Positions 9,579 to 17,817 of a stretch of 64,000 bases of DNA are shown piece by piece (position 1 is the first letter of the stretch; each line of letters starts with the position of its first letter). The translations under genes were made by a program, and so were the position numbers. This DNA is from Candidatus Bathyarchaeota archaeon (GTDB taxonomy: Archaea > Thermoproteota > Bathyarchaeia > Bathyarchaeales > Bathycorpusculaceae), in contig PLYI01000001.1 of assembly GCA_003151735.1 (NCBI GenBank), forward strand, positions 1 through 64,000, written 5' to 3'. Under the pieces are notes generated by a model. That model saw nothing but the letters and a program-made list of their open reading frames with translations. It made no database searches and was not told the DNA's origin.

Positions 9579-10334
9579 ATGCTTCAGAACTTAGCCAAAC
9601 CTACAATGGCTCAAACACTGTTTTCTTTGAACATGCCAGGGATAGATGAACTTTTTTCAGGATTTGCACCAGGCGACTTCGCTCTTCTCCACGGGTCACC
9701 TTCAGTTATTTCATTAACTTCTCTGCTATGTGTAAGAGCGCAGTTACCTGTCCAGCTTGGTGGTTTAGGAAGTAACGTTGTTTTCATAGATGGCGGAAAC
9801 ACGTTTAGGCTATACAACATCGCGCGTTTAGCGCAGCTGCATCAACTAAACCCAACGCAGACGCTTGAGCACATCTTTATTTCAAGGGCGTTCACGGCAT
9901 ACCAGTTAACTTCTCTTATAATGGAAAAACTAGAAGAAACCATAAAAACCTACAACACTAAACTCGTAGTTATCTCTGACATAGCTGGGTTCTTCTTAGA
10001 CAACGATGTTCCAAAGGAAGAAGCACAAAGAATCTACAGTCAAATCGTTTGTTACCTTTCAAACTTTGCAAGAAAACACCAAATCATAGTCGTAACAACT
10101 TACTTGCCTTATGAAAGCAGCAAAAGAAACAGTTTATTTCAAGAAATGACGTTTGCAAGGGCAACCACCGTCTTATCCTTCGTTAAAACAAAGTACACGC
10201 GGGAAGTGTCCTTAGAGAAGCATCCGTCATTTGTTTTAGGCACAGCTGAGCTTCCCTCTGAGAACCTGACTTTAACCGATTTCATGGGCGCTGCTGGTAG
10301 GCAAAATAGGTTAATCCTCTACCATAGCTGCTGA
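9579..10334 (+). CDS. RecA/RadA-fold protein lacking a Walker A lysine
   Basis: A 251-residue protein with the layout of archaeal RadA/KaiC-like ATPases: an entry motif (LNMPGIDELFSGFAPGDFALLHG), a strand (NVVFIDGG), a Walker B-like strand (LVVISDIAGFF) and later strands (IIVVTTYLP). At the P-loop, residues 39-46 read GSPSVISL where active family members have GxxxxGKT. The essential Lys and Thr are replaced by Ser45 and Leu46. It therefore probably does not hydrolyse ATP normally and may be a structural paralogue of RadA or RadB. A TATA-like TTTAAAAA (about 9525) and a GGGAG ribosome binding site support this start. It is a monocistronic gene. Confidence 0.65.
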   Translation: MLQNLAKPTMAQTLFSLNMPGIDELFSGFAPGDFALLHGSPSVISLTSLLCVRAQLPVQLGGLGSNVVFIDGGNTFRLYNIARLAQLHQLNPTQTLEHIFISRAFTAYQLTSLIMEKLEETIKTYNTKLVVISDIAGFFLDNDVPKEEAQRIYSQIVCYLSNFARKHQIIVVTTYLPYESSKRNSLFQEMTFARATTVLSFVKTKYTREVSLEKHPSFVLGTAELPSENLTLTDFMGAAGRQNRLILYHSC

Positions 10335-10463
10335 GCATATTTTATCTAAAGTTTCACAGCGAAGCATTAACGATAACTACAATTTTGTTTGCGACGACAA
10401 AGACAAGAAACAACACTATGAAAACATAGGAAGCTCTTAACATATTGTAAGCTATTTTGAAAG

Positions 10464-10715
10464 CTAAACCGTTGCTGTTCGCGTTGGCAAGAGGTTTTTT
10501 TCTGCGAAGACAAAAATTGCTCCCATACAAACTGTCACCACCAATTTTATGACGACAAAAGCGGGTAAGTTTGAGTTAACTAACCCCACTATTAACGGGT
10601 TAAGTTCCCTTGCCCCAAAGTACAAGGATCCAACAACAGTGGTTAAGCAATCCAGGGAACCCATCAATATCAGAAGCATACCTGAAATGCATTTTATTAC
10701 AAACAAAAAAATCAC
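10464..10715 (-). CDS. DUF5658-type small membrane protein
   Basis: An 83-residue protein with three hydrophobic segments (about residues 2-20, 26-45 and 50-72). The pattern DCLTTVVGSLYFGARELNPL resembles the DUF5658 signature, in which an Asp-x-x-Thr-Thr motif is followed by a Glu-x-Asn-Pro motif. The family function is unknown. The gene is alone and convergent with the RecA-fold gene. The family call is from memory of the motif only. Confidence 0.6.
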   Translation of the reverse strand: MIFLFVIKCISGMLLILMGSLDCLTTVVGSLYFGARELNPLIVGLVNSNLPAFVVIKLVVTVCMGAIFVFAEKNLLPTRTATV

Positions 10716-10785
10716 TCTTCAACCGCAAAACGGCATCTTATCAGCTGCTTTAAGCCAGCGACCCAGCCATTAAATGTTAGATACA

Positions 10786-10811
10786 AAAATTAAAAAAACA
10801 AAAGAAAAGGT
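10786..10811 (-). terminator. T-rich terminator after the glutamate synthase operon
   Basis: On the minus strand, just past the gltB3 stop, the sequence is CTTTTCTTTTGTTTTTTTAA followed by more T. Runs of T on the coding strand are the usual intrinsic termination signal in archaea. Confidence 0.4.
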
Positions 10812-11615
10812 TTAGTGGGAGTATAGTTTTTCGTAGGGTCTCTTTGAGAGTGGCAGGATCTTCTTGAATTTGCCAGATAGGATTAATTTTGGGTCAGCCC
10901 CGAAGTGGCTGCAGTACTCGTTGACTAATCCTTCGATCACTTGCAAGTCGCGTTTGCCCACTGGAAGGGTTTTAGTTCCAGCTTCAGGTTCCAAGATTTC
11001 TCCGCGCTCATAGATGACTCCGCCATGCATGCCTGTGCCCACAAATTTAGCGACGCATTTTTCGCCCTCTTTAAGGTTCAAGCCCAAGATGAGAATTACT
11101 CCGCCCGCCATGTACTCCGCCAAAAAGTCGCCAGCAGTTTCGCCGATAATTATCTGGGGGATCTTGCGTTGGTACTCTTTCATGTGGATTCCGACTCGAT
11201 AGCCAACGTAGTCTTTTACGAATATTTTGCCGCCCCGCATTGAATGCCCTGTCAAGTCGCCTGCGTGTCCGTGGATGATTATTTGTCCGTCGTTCATTGT
11301 GTTGCCGCTTGCGTCCTGTGCGCTGCCGTGAATCACCATTTTTGGTCCACTCATAAATGCGCCGAGGTCGTTGCCTGGTGTTCCGTAAACGTCGATTTGG
11401 ATGTTGGTGTCTAAGTCGGTTCCAAGGTATCTTTGTCCGCAAACATTGTGTAGTTCTATGCGTTCCACATCGGTGGTAATTACCTGTCTTAATAGGCTGT
11501 TTAATTCTTTGTAGTAGAGTCCTTCAGCGTTGATTTTGACAACTTTGTTTTCAGTTTTGATTAGGTTTTGGTATTTTGCATCGATTTCTTTAGGTCTAAT
11601 TCTCTGCATTAACAT
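10812..11615 (-). CDS. Glutamate synthase GXGXG-domain subunit (GltB3)
   Basis: A 267-residue protein corresponding to the C-terminal beta-helix domain of the large glutamate synthase subunit. It has the Gly-rich repeat series, for example GAFMSGPKMVIHGSAQD, NDGQIIIHGHAGDLTG and MRGGKIFVKDYVGYRVG. In single-chain glutamate synthase this domain holds the glutaminase and synthase domains in place. Here it is a separate gene, as in many archaea. It is the last gene of the operon and starts 3 bases after the gltB2 stop. A T-rich terminator follows. Confidence 0.9.
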   Translation of the reverse strand: MLMQRIRPKEIDAKYQNLIKTENKVVKINAEGLYYKELNSLLRQVITTDVERIELHNVCGQRYLGTDLDTNIQIDVYGTPGNDLGAFMSGPKMVIHGSAQDASGNTMNDGQIIIHGHAGDLTGHSMRGGKIFVKDYVGYRVGIHMKEYQRKIPQIIIGETAGDFLAEYMAGGVILILGLNLKEGEKCVAKFVGTGMHGGVIYERGEILEPEAGTKTLPVGKRDLQVIEGLVNEYCSHFGADPKLILSGKFKKILPLSKRPYEKLYSH

Positions 11616-11618
11616 GCT

Positions 11619-13130
11619 TTAAGCTCCTGCCATTTTAACGCCAAGTATCTTAAGCTCAGTTTTGGTTAAGCCGACGCCTCGCAGGGCTAGTCGGTTGCCG
11701 CGTAGGCTTTCAATTGCGTTTATGCCCATGCCGCCCATCATGTCCTTAATCTCCAAGCTCCAGCTGTTGAGCAAATTCACCAGCCGCTTGGATGCGATGT
11801 CGGGGTTGATGCGTTTGCTAATCCACGGGTCACTTGTCGCGATGCCCCATGGACACTTGCCCGTGTAGCAACGTTGACAGACCGTGCAGCCCATAGATAT
11901 CAAAGCTGCCGTAGCAATGTACACTGCGTCAGCGCCCAACGCTATAGCTTTGAACACGTCAGCGGAGCTTCGGAATCCTCCAGCCGCCACTAAACCTGCT
12001 CTGTTTCTTATGCCTTCTTCGCGGAGCCGTTGATCTACTTGTGCTATGGCTAACTCGATGGGAATGCCTACGTTGTCTCTGATAACTTTAGGCGCTGCAC
12101 CTGTTGCGCCGCGGACGCCGTCAAGAGCGATTATGTCTGCTCCAGCCCGCACCATGCCGCTTGCGATTGCCGCTGCGTTGTGGACAGCCGCTATCTTAAC
12201 GGAGATGGGTTTAGCGTAGTTTGTAACTTCTTTAAGCGCGTAGATTAACTGTCGAAGGTCCTCGATTGAGTAGATGTCATGCTGCGGTGCAGGTGAAAGG
12301 GCGTCGGTGCCTTGCGGAATCATGCGTGTTTTGGCAACGTGCTCGGTGACTTTTTCGCCTGGAAGGTGACCGCCGATGCCTGGTTTTGCACCTTGACCAA
12401 TTTTAATTTCAACTGCTGCCCCAGCGTTCAGGTAGTCTGGATGGACTCCGAATCTGCCTGAAGCAACCTGCACGATCGTGTGGTCGCCGTACTTGTAGAG
12501 GCCTTTGTCTAAACCTCCTTCACCGGTGTTCCAGTAGGTTCCGCATTCTGTTGCTGCCCGCGCCAAAGACTCATGAACGTTGAGGCTGATAGCGCCGTAA
12601 GACATTGCAGAGAACATTATTGGTGTGTCAAGGCAAAGTTGTGGGGTAAGCTGAGTTTTTAGGATTGTTTCGCCGTTCTGTGAGGTTAAATCGATTTGGT
12701 CGGGTTTCGCGCCTAGATAAGTTCTGATTTCCATGGGTTCCCGCAACGGATCAATCGAGGGGTTGGTGACTTGGCTTGCATTTAGGAGCAGTTTGTCCCA
12801 GTAAGTGTAGTCTGGTTTGTCGCAGCCCATACCCGTCAAGATTACGCCTCCGGTTTCAGCTTGCTTTTTCAAGTCGCGAATTGCTTCCATTGTCCAGTTA
12901 GCGTTTTCTCTGCTAACATTCGGGTTCTTTCTTATGGTGATGGCATGGGTTGGGCAGAAAGTGACACATCTCTGGCAGTTAACACAGTTCTCTTCCTTGC
13001 TGCATATAGCGTCGGTTTCTGGGTCGTAGAAGTGCGTATCGTATGTGCATTGGTTAACGCAGACTTTGCAGCGTATGCAACGTTTCTCGTCTCGTTCAAC
13101 TATGTATTCAGGGATTATGTAGGTTTTCAT
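11619..13130 (-). CDS. Glutamate synthase FMN/Fe-S synthase subunit (GltB2)
   Basis: A 503-residue protein that starts with a two-cluster ferredoxin domain (CIRCKVCVNQC near residue 18 and CVNCQRCVTFC near residue 47) and continues with the FMN-binding TIM barrel of glutamate synthase. Barrel motifs are IGQGAKPGIGGHLPG, LDGVRGATGAAP and AAGGFRSSADVFKAIALGAD. The [3Fe-4S] loop follows (CTVCQRCYTGKC). It makes glutamate from 2-oxoglutarate and ammonia channelled from the glutaminase subunit, using electrons through the Fe-S centres. The start overlaps the gltB1 stop by 4 bases, indicating coupled translation. Confidence 0.95.
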   Translation of the reverse strand: MKTYIIPEYIVERDEKRCIRCKVCVNQCTYDTHFYDPETDAICSKEENCVNCQRCVTFCPTHAITIRKNPNVSRENANWTMEAIRDLKKQAETGGVILTGMGCDKPDYTYWDKLLLNASQVTNPSIDPLREPMEIRTYLGAKPDQIDLTSQNGETILKTQLTPQLCLDTPIMFSAMSYGAISLNVHESLARAATECGTYWNTGEGGLDKGLYKYGDHTIVQVASGRFGVHPDYLNAGAAVEIKIGQGAKPGIGGHLPGEKVTEHVAKTRMIPQGTDALSPAPQHDIYSIEDLRQLIYALKEVTNYAKPISVKIAAVHNAAAIASGMVRAGADIIALDGVRGATGAAPKVIRDNVGIPIELAIAQVDQRLREEGIRNRAGLVAAGGFRSSADVFKAIALGADAVYIATAALISMGCTVCQRCYTGKCPWGIATSDPWISKRINPDIASKRLVNLLNSWSLEIKDMMGGMGINAIESLRGNRLALRGVGLTKTELKILGVKMAGA

Positions 13131-14266
13131 TTCATTAAGCCTCCAGCGAGCATTTCAGCAGCTCTATAACTGTTTTTTAGTCGGGTAACCACGGGTTCGC
13201 CGCCTCTGGGGCACCAGAACTTGTCAAGGTTCGGAGAAACCAGCCGCATAGCTGATTCCTCAGAGGATAAATAAGTATAGTCGCCGTTTGTGCCAGCCAC
13301 CATTGGCCGCAGCTTGATTCTATCAGTTAAGCCTATCATTTCGCCGTGGTGGGCAATTATGATGCTGAATGGTCCGTTCATCAGTAGGCTGCCGTAGGTT
13401 TGGCGCAGTGTTCTCAGGAGCTGTGCTTGTTTAGGTTCCATGCGGTCTATTTCACTCCATAGTGGCGCCGCTAAGATTTGAGCTACCAAATCAATTGGCA
13501 AATGTTGTCTTCGCATAAGCAAGTCCACAGCGTAAGCTAACACTTCGGTATCTGTCTGCATGGTGCATTTGTAACCGAACATCTCTATGTATCTGCGGTT
13601 GATGCCGTAAGATGACAACTCACCGTTATGGACTACTGTCCAGTCAAGGATGCTAAATGGGTGCGCTCCGCCCCACCAGCCTGGTGTATTAGTTGGGAAT
13701 CGGCTGTGGCAAGACCACAAATAGCCCTGATAATCCTCTAAACAGAAAAACTCTGCAACGTCTTCGGGGAAACCGACGCCTTTGAAGACGCCCATGTCTT
13801 TGCCGCTTGAGAAGACAAATGCTTTGCCTGTTTCAGAGTTGATGTGCATTATGGCGTCTATGACGTAGTCTTCTTCAGTTTGGTTTTCAGGCCGGTGCTT
13901 TTTTGGCTGCACAAAGTAACGCCAAACAACCGGTGGATCACGTACATTGGCTAGTTTTGTCTGCATTTCTTCATCATAGATAATGTCGAATCGTGAGGCA
14001 AGTATGTGGTCGGTTTTTTCTTTGGCATCTTTGCTCAGGTACATTACATGGAAGGCGTAGTACTCTTTGAATTCTGGGTATATGCCGTAAACTGCGAAGC
14101 CGCCGCCGAGTCCGTTGCCGCGGTCATGCATGTTGGTTATTGCGCGAACTGGATCTTTGGAGCCGAAGCGTTTGCCGCTGGTGTTCATCATGCCGAAGAG
14201 GGCGCAACCTGAGAAATCTTTGTCATCCCCGAATGGGCTGATTATTTTTCTATCTTGCTTGTTCAT
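13127..14266 (-). CDS. Glutamate synthase class-II glutaminase subunit (GltB1)
   Basis: A 379-residue class-II glutamine amidotransferase. The likely nucleophile is Cys21 in SGCALFGMM, so the first 20 residues would have to be removed to expose it, as in other Ntn amidotransferases with propeptides. Further family motifs are HSRFPTNTPGWWGGAHPF, WTVVHNGELSSYGINRR and TDTEVLAYAVD. It releases ammonia from glutamine for GltB2. It lies between the flavoprotein gene (1-base overlap) and gltB2 (4-base overlap). Confidence 0.92.
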   Translation of the reverse strand: MNKQDRKIISPFGDDKDFSGCALFGMMNTSGKRFGSKDPVRAITNMHDRGNGLGGGFAVYGIYPEFKEYYAFHVMYLSKDAKEKTDHILASRFDIIYDEEMQTKLANVRDPPVVWRYFVQPKKHRPENQTEEDYVIDAIMHINSETGKAFVFSSGKDMGVFKGVGFPEDVAEFFCLEDYQGYLWSCHSRFPTNTPGWWGGAHPFSILDWTVVHNGELSSYGINRRYIEMFGYKCTMQTDTEVLAYAVDLLMRRQHLPIDLVAQILAAPLWSEIDRMEPKQAQLLRTLRQTYGSLLMNGPFSIIIAHHGEMIGLTDRIKLRPMVAGTNGDYTYLSSEESAMRLVSPNLDKFWCPRGGEPVVTRLKNSYRAAEMLAGGLMK

Positions 14267-15546
14267 TATTGTACCACACTCATTTTTCTTTGAAGACCAA
14301 CAGGCAAAACTGCCCAGCCAAAATCGTCTGAAAGCAGCTGTTGCTTGAATTTCTTTATGTTAATGGCGTTTTTTATAAGGTAGAACAGGACACCTGCGCG
14401 TTCAATGCAGTTCACTAGTGTCATGCCTACGATGACGTTGTTCTTTAAAACCAGTTTTTTGTATACATCTTGTTCTGTATCATGTTTAACAAGGATTTCC
14501 AACGTTGGATCATCTTTTTGGTTAGCTAAACCGATGGAGACGATGGGTATGCCGAAGTACTTGAGGCTACTCATGTTGGTGCCGCCTTCATAAGTGGTTT
14601 TTGTGCCTGCCATGTTGTAGCCTGCAACTCTGCCCTCTAAAACCGCTAAAGGCCACAGAGGCAAAAGCCGATTCTGCCCCTGGATGAAATCGTATACTTC
14701 TGCAACGTCGCCGCTGGCGTAAACGTCAGGCACGCTGGTCTGCATGAAATTATCCACAACTATACCCCGGTTTATTTTCACAGAGGTTCCGACCACAAGT
14801 TCAGTTCTTGGAATCACACCGATAGCCACGATTACTAGGTCGCATGGCACTTGGTCGCCTTTTGTTAATATTACTCCGCCGACTGCGCCGTAGTTTTCTG
14901 ATTTGCCAACGATTTTTTGGACTGATTGACCTGTTGCAAAGTTGACGCCTGCTTTTCTGATGACGGCTTCAACAATGTCCGAGGCTTTGGCATCTAAGAG
15001 CAAACTTAAGATTTTCTCCTGAAGCTCCACGACGGTAACTTTTAAGCCGCGTTTAACAAGGGCTTCGGTAACGCTTATACCGATTAAACCTGCGCCGATA
15101 ACCACAGCGCTTTTGGCATTTATGCTGTCGATTTTTGCGGCTAAACGCTGGGCGTCCGCGATGTTTGTGAATGTGAATACGCCGTCTTTGTCTTGGCCTT
15201 CCATTTTAGGAACGAAGGGTTTGCCGCCTGTTGCCAGCAGGAGCTTTTGGTAAACTATTTTTTCCCCATCGTCTAGGCTGACGGTTTTGTCGGTTAGGTT
15301 TAGGCTTACAACTTTCTTGCCTAAGCGTGCTTCTGCGTTGTGTTCTTTCCAGAAACTGTCAACTTTGCACTTCATTTTTTGGACATCAGCTTTGCCGCTG
15401 ACTAAGTCGCTAATCATGGGTCTACTGTAGTCTGCACATGACTCTTCTGTGATTACCACTATTGTGCCTGCTGGATCTACTTTTCTTATAGCTTCAACTG
15501 CGCCTACGCCTGCTGCTGAAGCACCAACAATTACGTACTTTGCCAT
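14266..15546 (-). CDS. FAD-dependent pyridine nucleotide-disulfide oxidoreductase
   Basis: A 426-residue flavoprotein. I place the start at 15546 (MAKYVIVGASAAGVGAVEAI) because GGAGGT sits at the right distance upstream and the FAD-binding GxGxxG-type fold begins at once; a longer in-frame version would run into the ferredoxin gene. Motifs include the DYSRPMISDLVSG segment, an NAD(P)H-binding GAGLIGISVTEALVKRG and a final FAD motif, VYASGDVAEVYD. It resembles NADH oxidase/NADH:acceptor reductases. Between ferredoxin and glutamate synthase genes, it most likely passes electrons from NAD(P)H to the ferredoxin or directly to GltB2. Confidence 0.9.
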   Translation of the reverse strand: MAKYVIVGASAAGVGAVEAIRKVDPAGTIVVITEESCADYSRPMISDLVSGKADVQKMKCKVDSFWKEHNAEARLGKKVVSLNLTDKTVSLDDGEKIVYQKLLLATGGKPFVPKMEGQDKDGVFTFTNIADAQRLAAKIDSINAKSAVVIGAGLIGISVTEALVKRGLKVTVVELQEKILSLLLDAKASDIVEAVIRKAGVNFATGQSVQKIVGKSENYGAVGGVILTKGDQVPCDLVIVAIGVIPRTELVVGTSVKINRGIVVDNFMQTSVPDVYASGDVAEVYDFIQGQNRLLPLWPLAVLEGRVAGYNMAGTKTTYEGGTNMSSLKYFGIPIVSIGLANQKDDPTLEILVKHDTEQDVYKKLVLKNNVIVGMTLVNCIERAGVLFYLIKNAINIKKFKQQLLSDDFGWAVLPVGLQRKMSVVQ

Positions 15547-15989
15547 TAGGATTTTACCTCCTTGAAAACCAACGCTTGGTTGGGGCAGTTGACAACACAC
15601 GCTGGCTCAGCTAGGCCCTGGCAGAGGTCACATTTAGCGACAACTTTGCCTTCCTTATCCATAATCAAGGCGCCGTACGGGCAAACCATTACACAGGTCC
15701 AGCAGCCAATGCATTTGTCTTTGTTGTGTGTGACTTCGCCTGTTTTCTGGTCTTTTTGCATGGCGCCTGATAGGCAGGCGGTTACGCATGGTGCGTCTTC
15801 GCAGTGGCGGCATTGGATAGCGAAGGAGACGGGTTTGTTTACTTCGCGTCTGATTCTGCTTATGGGTTTGGGCTTTTCGCTGTTGTAGGCTTTGACTATG
15901 TCCTTTGATTTTGAATGTGCTACGGTGCAGTAGACTTCGCATAGTCCGCAGCCCATGCATGCTTGTTGGTTTGCGATTATTTTTTTCAT
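15546..15989 (-). CDS. Polyferredoxin-type electron transfer protein (four 4Fe-4S clusters)
   Basis: A 147-residue ferredoxin of the HycB/CooF/DmsB type. Four Cys groups are visible: CMGCGLCEVYC, CRHCEDAPCVTAC, CIGCWTCVMVC and CDLCQGLAEPACVVNC. It carries electrons in the cytoplasm and by context serves the glutamate synthase. It is the first gene of the operon. The start follows GAGGT on the minus strand. The stop codon overlaps the start of the flavoprotein by one base. Confidence 0.92.
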   Translation of the reverse strand: MKKIIANQQACMGCGLCEVYCTVAHSKSKDIVKAYNSEKPKPISRIRREVNKPVSFAIQCRHCEDAPCVTACLSGAMQKDQKTGEVTHNKDKCIGCWTCVMVCPYGALIMDKEGKVVAKCDLCQGLAEPACVVNCPNQALVFKEVKS

Positions 15990-16179
15990 AACTTAAACCT
16001 CTGTGAATTATGGTTCGCGTGGACAGGTGAACATGAGGATATGGAGTGGAATGTCGCTTGCGCATAAAACACCCTTGCTTTTTGTTGCTTGGTTATCGTT
16101 TTGGATTATTATTTTACATGTGTTCAGCGGCATTTTATCTCCCTCTTTTGTCAGGTTAGCCCACCAAATAGCATGTATT

Positions 16180-16214
16180 CTATATAACTTTGTTGATAAT
16201 CATTTATATGTAAC
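16180..16214 (+). promoter_or_regulatory. TATA-like region upstream of the AbrB-PhoU gene
   Basis: Two AT-rich elements, CTATATAAC at about 16180 and CATTTATATG at 16201, lie 50-85 bases before the TTG start at 16264. Either could be the TATA box. The gap also serves the divergent glutamate synthase operon. Confidence 0.35.
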
Positions 16215-16263
16215 TTAATGAAATATGTAATCTAAATGAAACATTTACCAAAGGTGTAAAGGA

Positions 16264-17367
16264 TTGGCAGAAAAAGACCTCGGATACAGAAGAGTCCAAT
16301 GCACAGGCAGAGGCTCATACATAATATCCCTACCAAAAGAATGGGTAGAAGACATAGGCTTGAAGCGAGGTAGCGAAATCGCCTTCAACATCCAATCTGA
16401 CCAAACCCTAGCGTTGGTTCCAAGAGTAATAATGGAAAAAGAAGGCAGAGAAAACGGAAACAAACCCAAAGAATACCTCATAAACATAGACCCAAAAGAA
16501 CCCCCACAGTCCACCCTGCGCATGATCCGCGCGCTGTACGCCATAGGCGCCGACATCATAAGAATCCACTTCAAAAACCTCCCGGACGCCACAAAAAACA
16601 AAAACGAAATAAAAAACCTCGCCAGAGACAATTTTTTAGGCTCAGAAATAATCGATGAAACCCAAGATGAAATCACCCTCCAAATCCTGATCAAACACTC
16701 AGAATTCCCAATCGAAAAAGCTGTCAGAAGAATGGCAATCGTAGCTCTCGCCGCTAACCGCGACGCCATCGCTGCGCTAAAAGACAAAAACACCGCCCTT
16801 GTCGAAAGCGTCATAAGCGCCCATAACGACGTAAACCGCCTTGGACTATACATTGTTCGCCAGCTAAAGCACGGGATAGAACGCAATCTCTACCGTGAAC
16901 TCGGCTTTAAAACGCCCAAAGAGTTCCTGCTCTACCGCATAGCTGTAAACGACATAGAGAGCATTGCGCAAAACGCCATGAACATCATAAACAACATTGG
17001 CTCACTGCAAAAACTAATCGATGAGGAAACGCTCTTCATAAAAGACCCCGTTGATGAGGAGATTTACAATCAACTTGTCTATTTCAGTTCGCAAGCCCAC
17101 CAACTCTACGATGAAGCCATTAAGGCACTGTTCAAACGAGATTACAAGGACGCGGAAAAATTAATTTCCAAACGTGAAGCCCTCCTTCCGCTTGAAAACG
17201 AATTAATTCTTTTGATGTCGAGCAAAAAACTTGACCCAAACATCGCGTCGGTGCTGCGGTTAATCTTTGAAAGTTCAAGGCGCGTAATGGATTACAGCCG
17301 CAACATGGCAGAACTAACCCTTAACCGCACAGTAGAAGAACAATGCTCAACACTAACATACAAATAA
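16264..17367 (+). CDS. PhoU-family regulator with N-terminal AbrB-like DNA-binding domain
   Basis: A 367-residue protein that starts with TTG after an AAAGG ribosome binding site. Residues about 5-50 (RRVQCTGRGSYIISLPKEWV, then LKRGSEIAF) match a SpoVT/AbrB swapped-hairpin domain. The rest is helical with PhoU-like three-helix repeats (MAIVALAANRDAI and IAVNDIESIAQNAMNII). This fusion is common in archaea and is thought to regulate phosphate uptake or other genes, but no Pst transporter lies nearby. The divergent neighbour is the glutamate synthase operon. The domain call is firm; the regulatory target is unknown. Confidence 0.88.
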   Translation: MAEKDLGYRRVQCTGRGSYIISLPKEWVEDIGLKRGSEIAFNIQSDQTLALVPRVIMEKEGRENGNKPKEYLINIDPKEPPQSTLRMIRALYAIGADIIRIHFKNLPDATKNKNEIKNLARDNFLGSEIIDETQDEITLQILIKHSEFPIEKAVRRMAIVALAANRDAIAALKDKNTALVESVISAHNDVNRLGLYIVRQLKHGIERNLYRELGFKTPKEFLLYRIAVNDIESIAQNAMNIINNIGSLQKLIDEETLFIKDPVDEEIYNQLVYFSSQAHQLYDEAIKALFKRDYKDAEKLISKREALLPLENELILLMSSKKLDPNIASVLRLIFESSRRVMDYSRNMAELTLNRTVEEQCSTLTYK

Positions 17368-17421
17368 CTTCTTTTTTGCTTAAGGAACCCTGAATAGATT
17401 TAATTCTTAATGTCCCATTAA

Positions 17422-17655
17422 TTGTTCATGATACCTATGAAGGAACTGACCAAGAAATTGAAAGCCTCAGGTATTGACGTCTCAAAGATTGACTTGGAAG
17501 CAGCCATTAAATATTATGAAGAAAGCAGAAAGCAAGAATGTGCGGATACCCTTAAAACGATGGATAATAAGCAACTGAAGATTCCTGACAAGGAAATCCG
17601 AGAAGAAATTAACAGAGCTAGAAAGAAAAAACCCAGAGTTTTTTTAGAGAAGTAA
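17422..17655 (+). CDS. Small hypothetical protein, highly charged
   Basis: A 77-residue Lys/Glu-rich protein (KELTKKLKASGIDVSKIDLE, then DKEIREEINRARKKK). TTG at 17422 gives the longest form; ATGs at 17428 and 17437 are alternatives. It is helical and polar, without Cys or membrane segments. The C-terminal pattern is faintly like antitoxin tails, but no toxin gene is next to it, so I do not assign a role. It ends 6 bases before the tRNA-Glu 3' end on the other strand. Confidence 0.5.
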   Translation: MFMIPMKELTKKLKASGIDVSKIDLEAAIKYYEESRKQECADTLKTMDNKQLKIPDKEIREEINRARKKKPRVFLEK

Positions 17656-17660
17656 GTGAT

Positions 17661-17738
17661 TGGTGCTCCGGCCGGGATTTGGACCCGGGTCGCCGACTCG
17701 AGAGGCCGGCATACTTGACCGGACTATACTACCGGAGC
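17661..17738 (-). tRNA. tRNA-Glu (anticodon CTC), CCA encoded
   Basis: The acceptor stem GCTCCGG pairs with CCGGAGC, followed by discriminator A and an encoded CCA at 17661-17663. The anticodon arm is CCGGC-CTCTCGA-GTCGG with anticodon CTC. The T arm is CCGGG-TCCAAAT-CCCGG. The D arm begins TAGTATAGTCCGGTCAAG, typical of archaeal tRNA-Glu. No intron is seen; length is 75 bases without CCA. Confidence 0.95.
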
Positions 17739-17817
17739 TCGGGACAAAAGGTTCGTTCTTAGAAATAAATAGGTTTTGTACCCTTGAATCAAAACGGGTT
17801 AAGAGCGGAAGTTGAGC

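Noticed and set aside
10549-10773. Plus-strand frame opposite the DUF5658 gene
   Set aside because: It is antisense to a protein with recognisable membrane helices and motifs, and has none itself.
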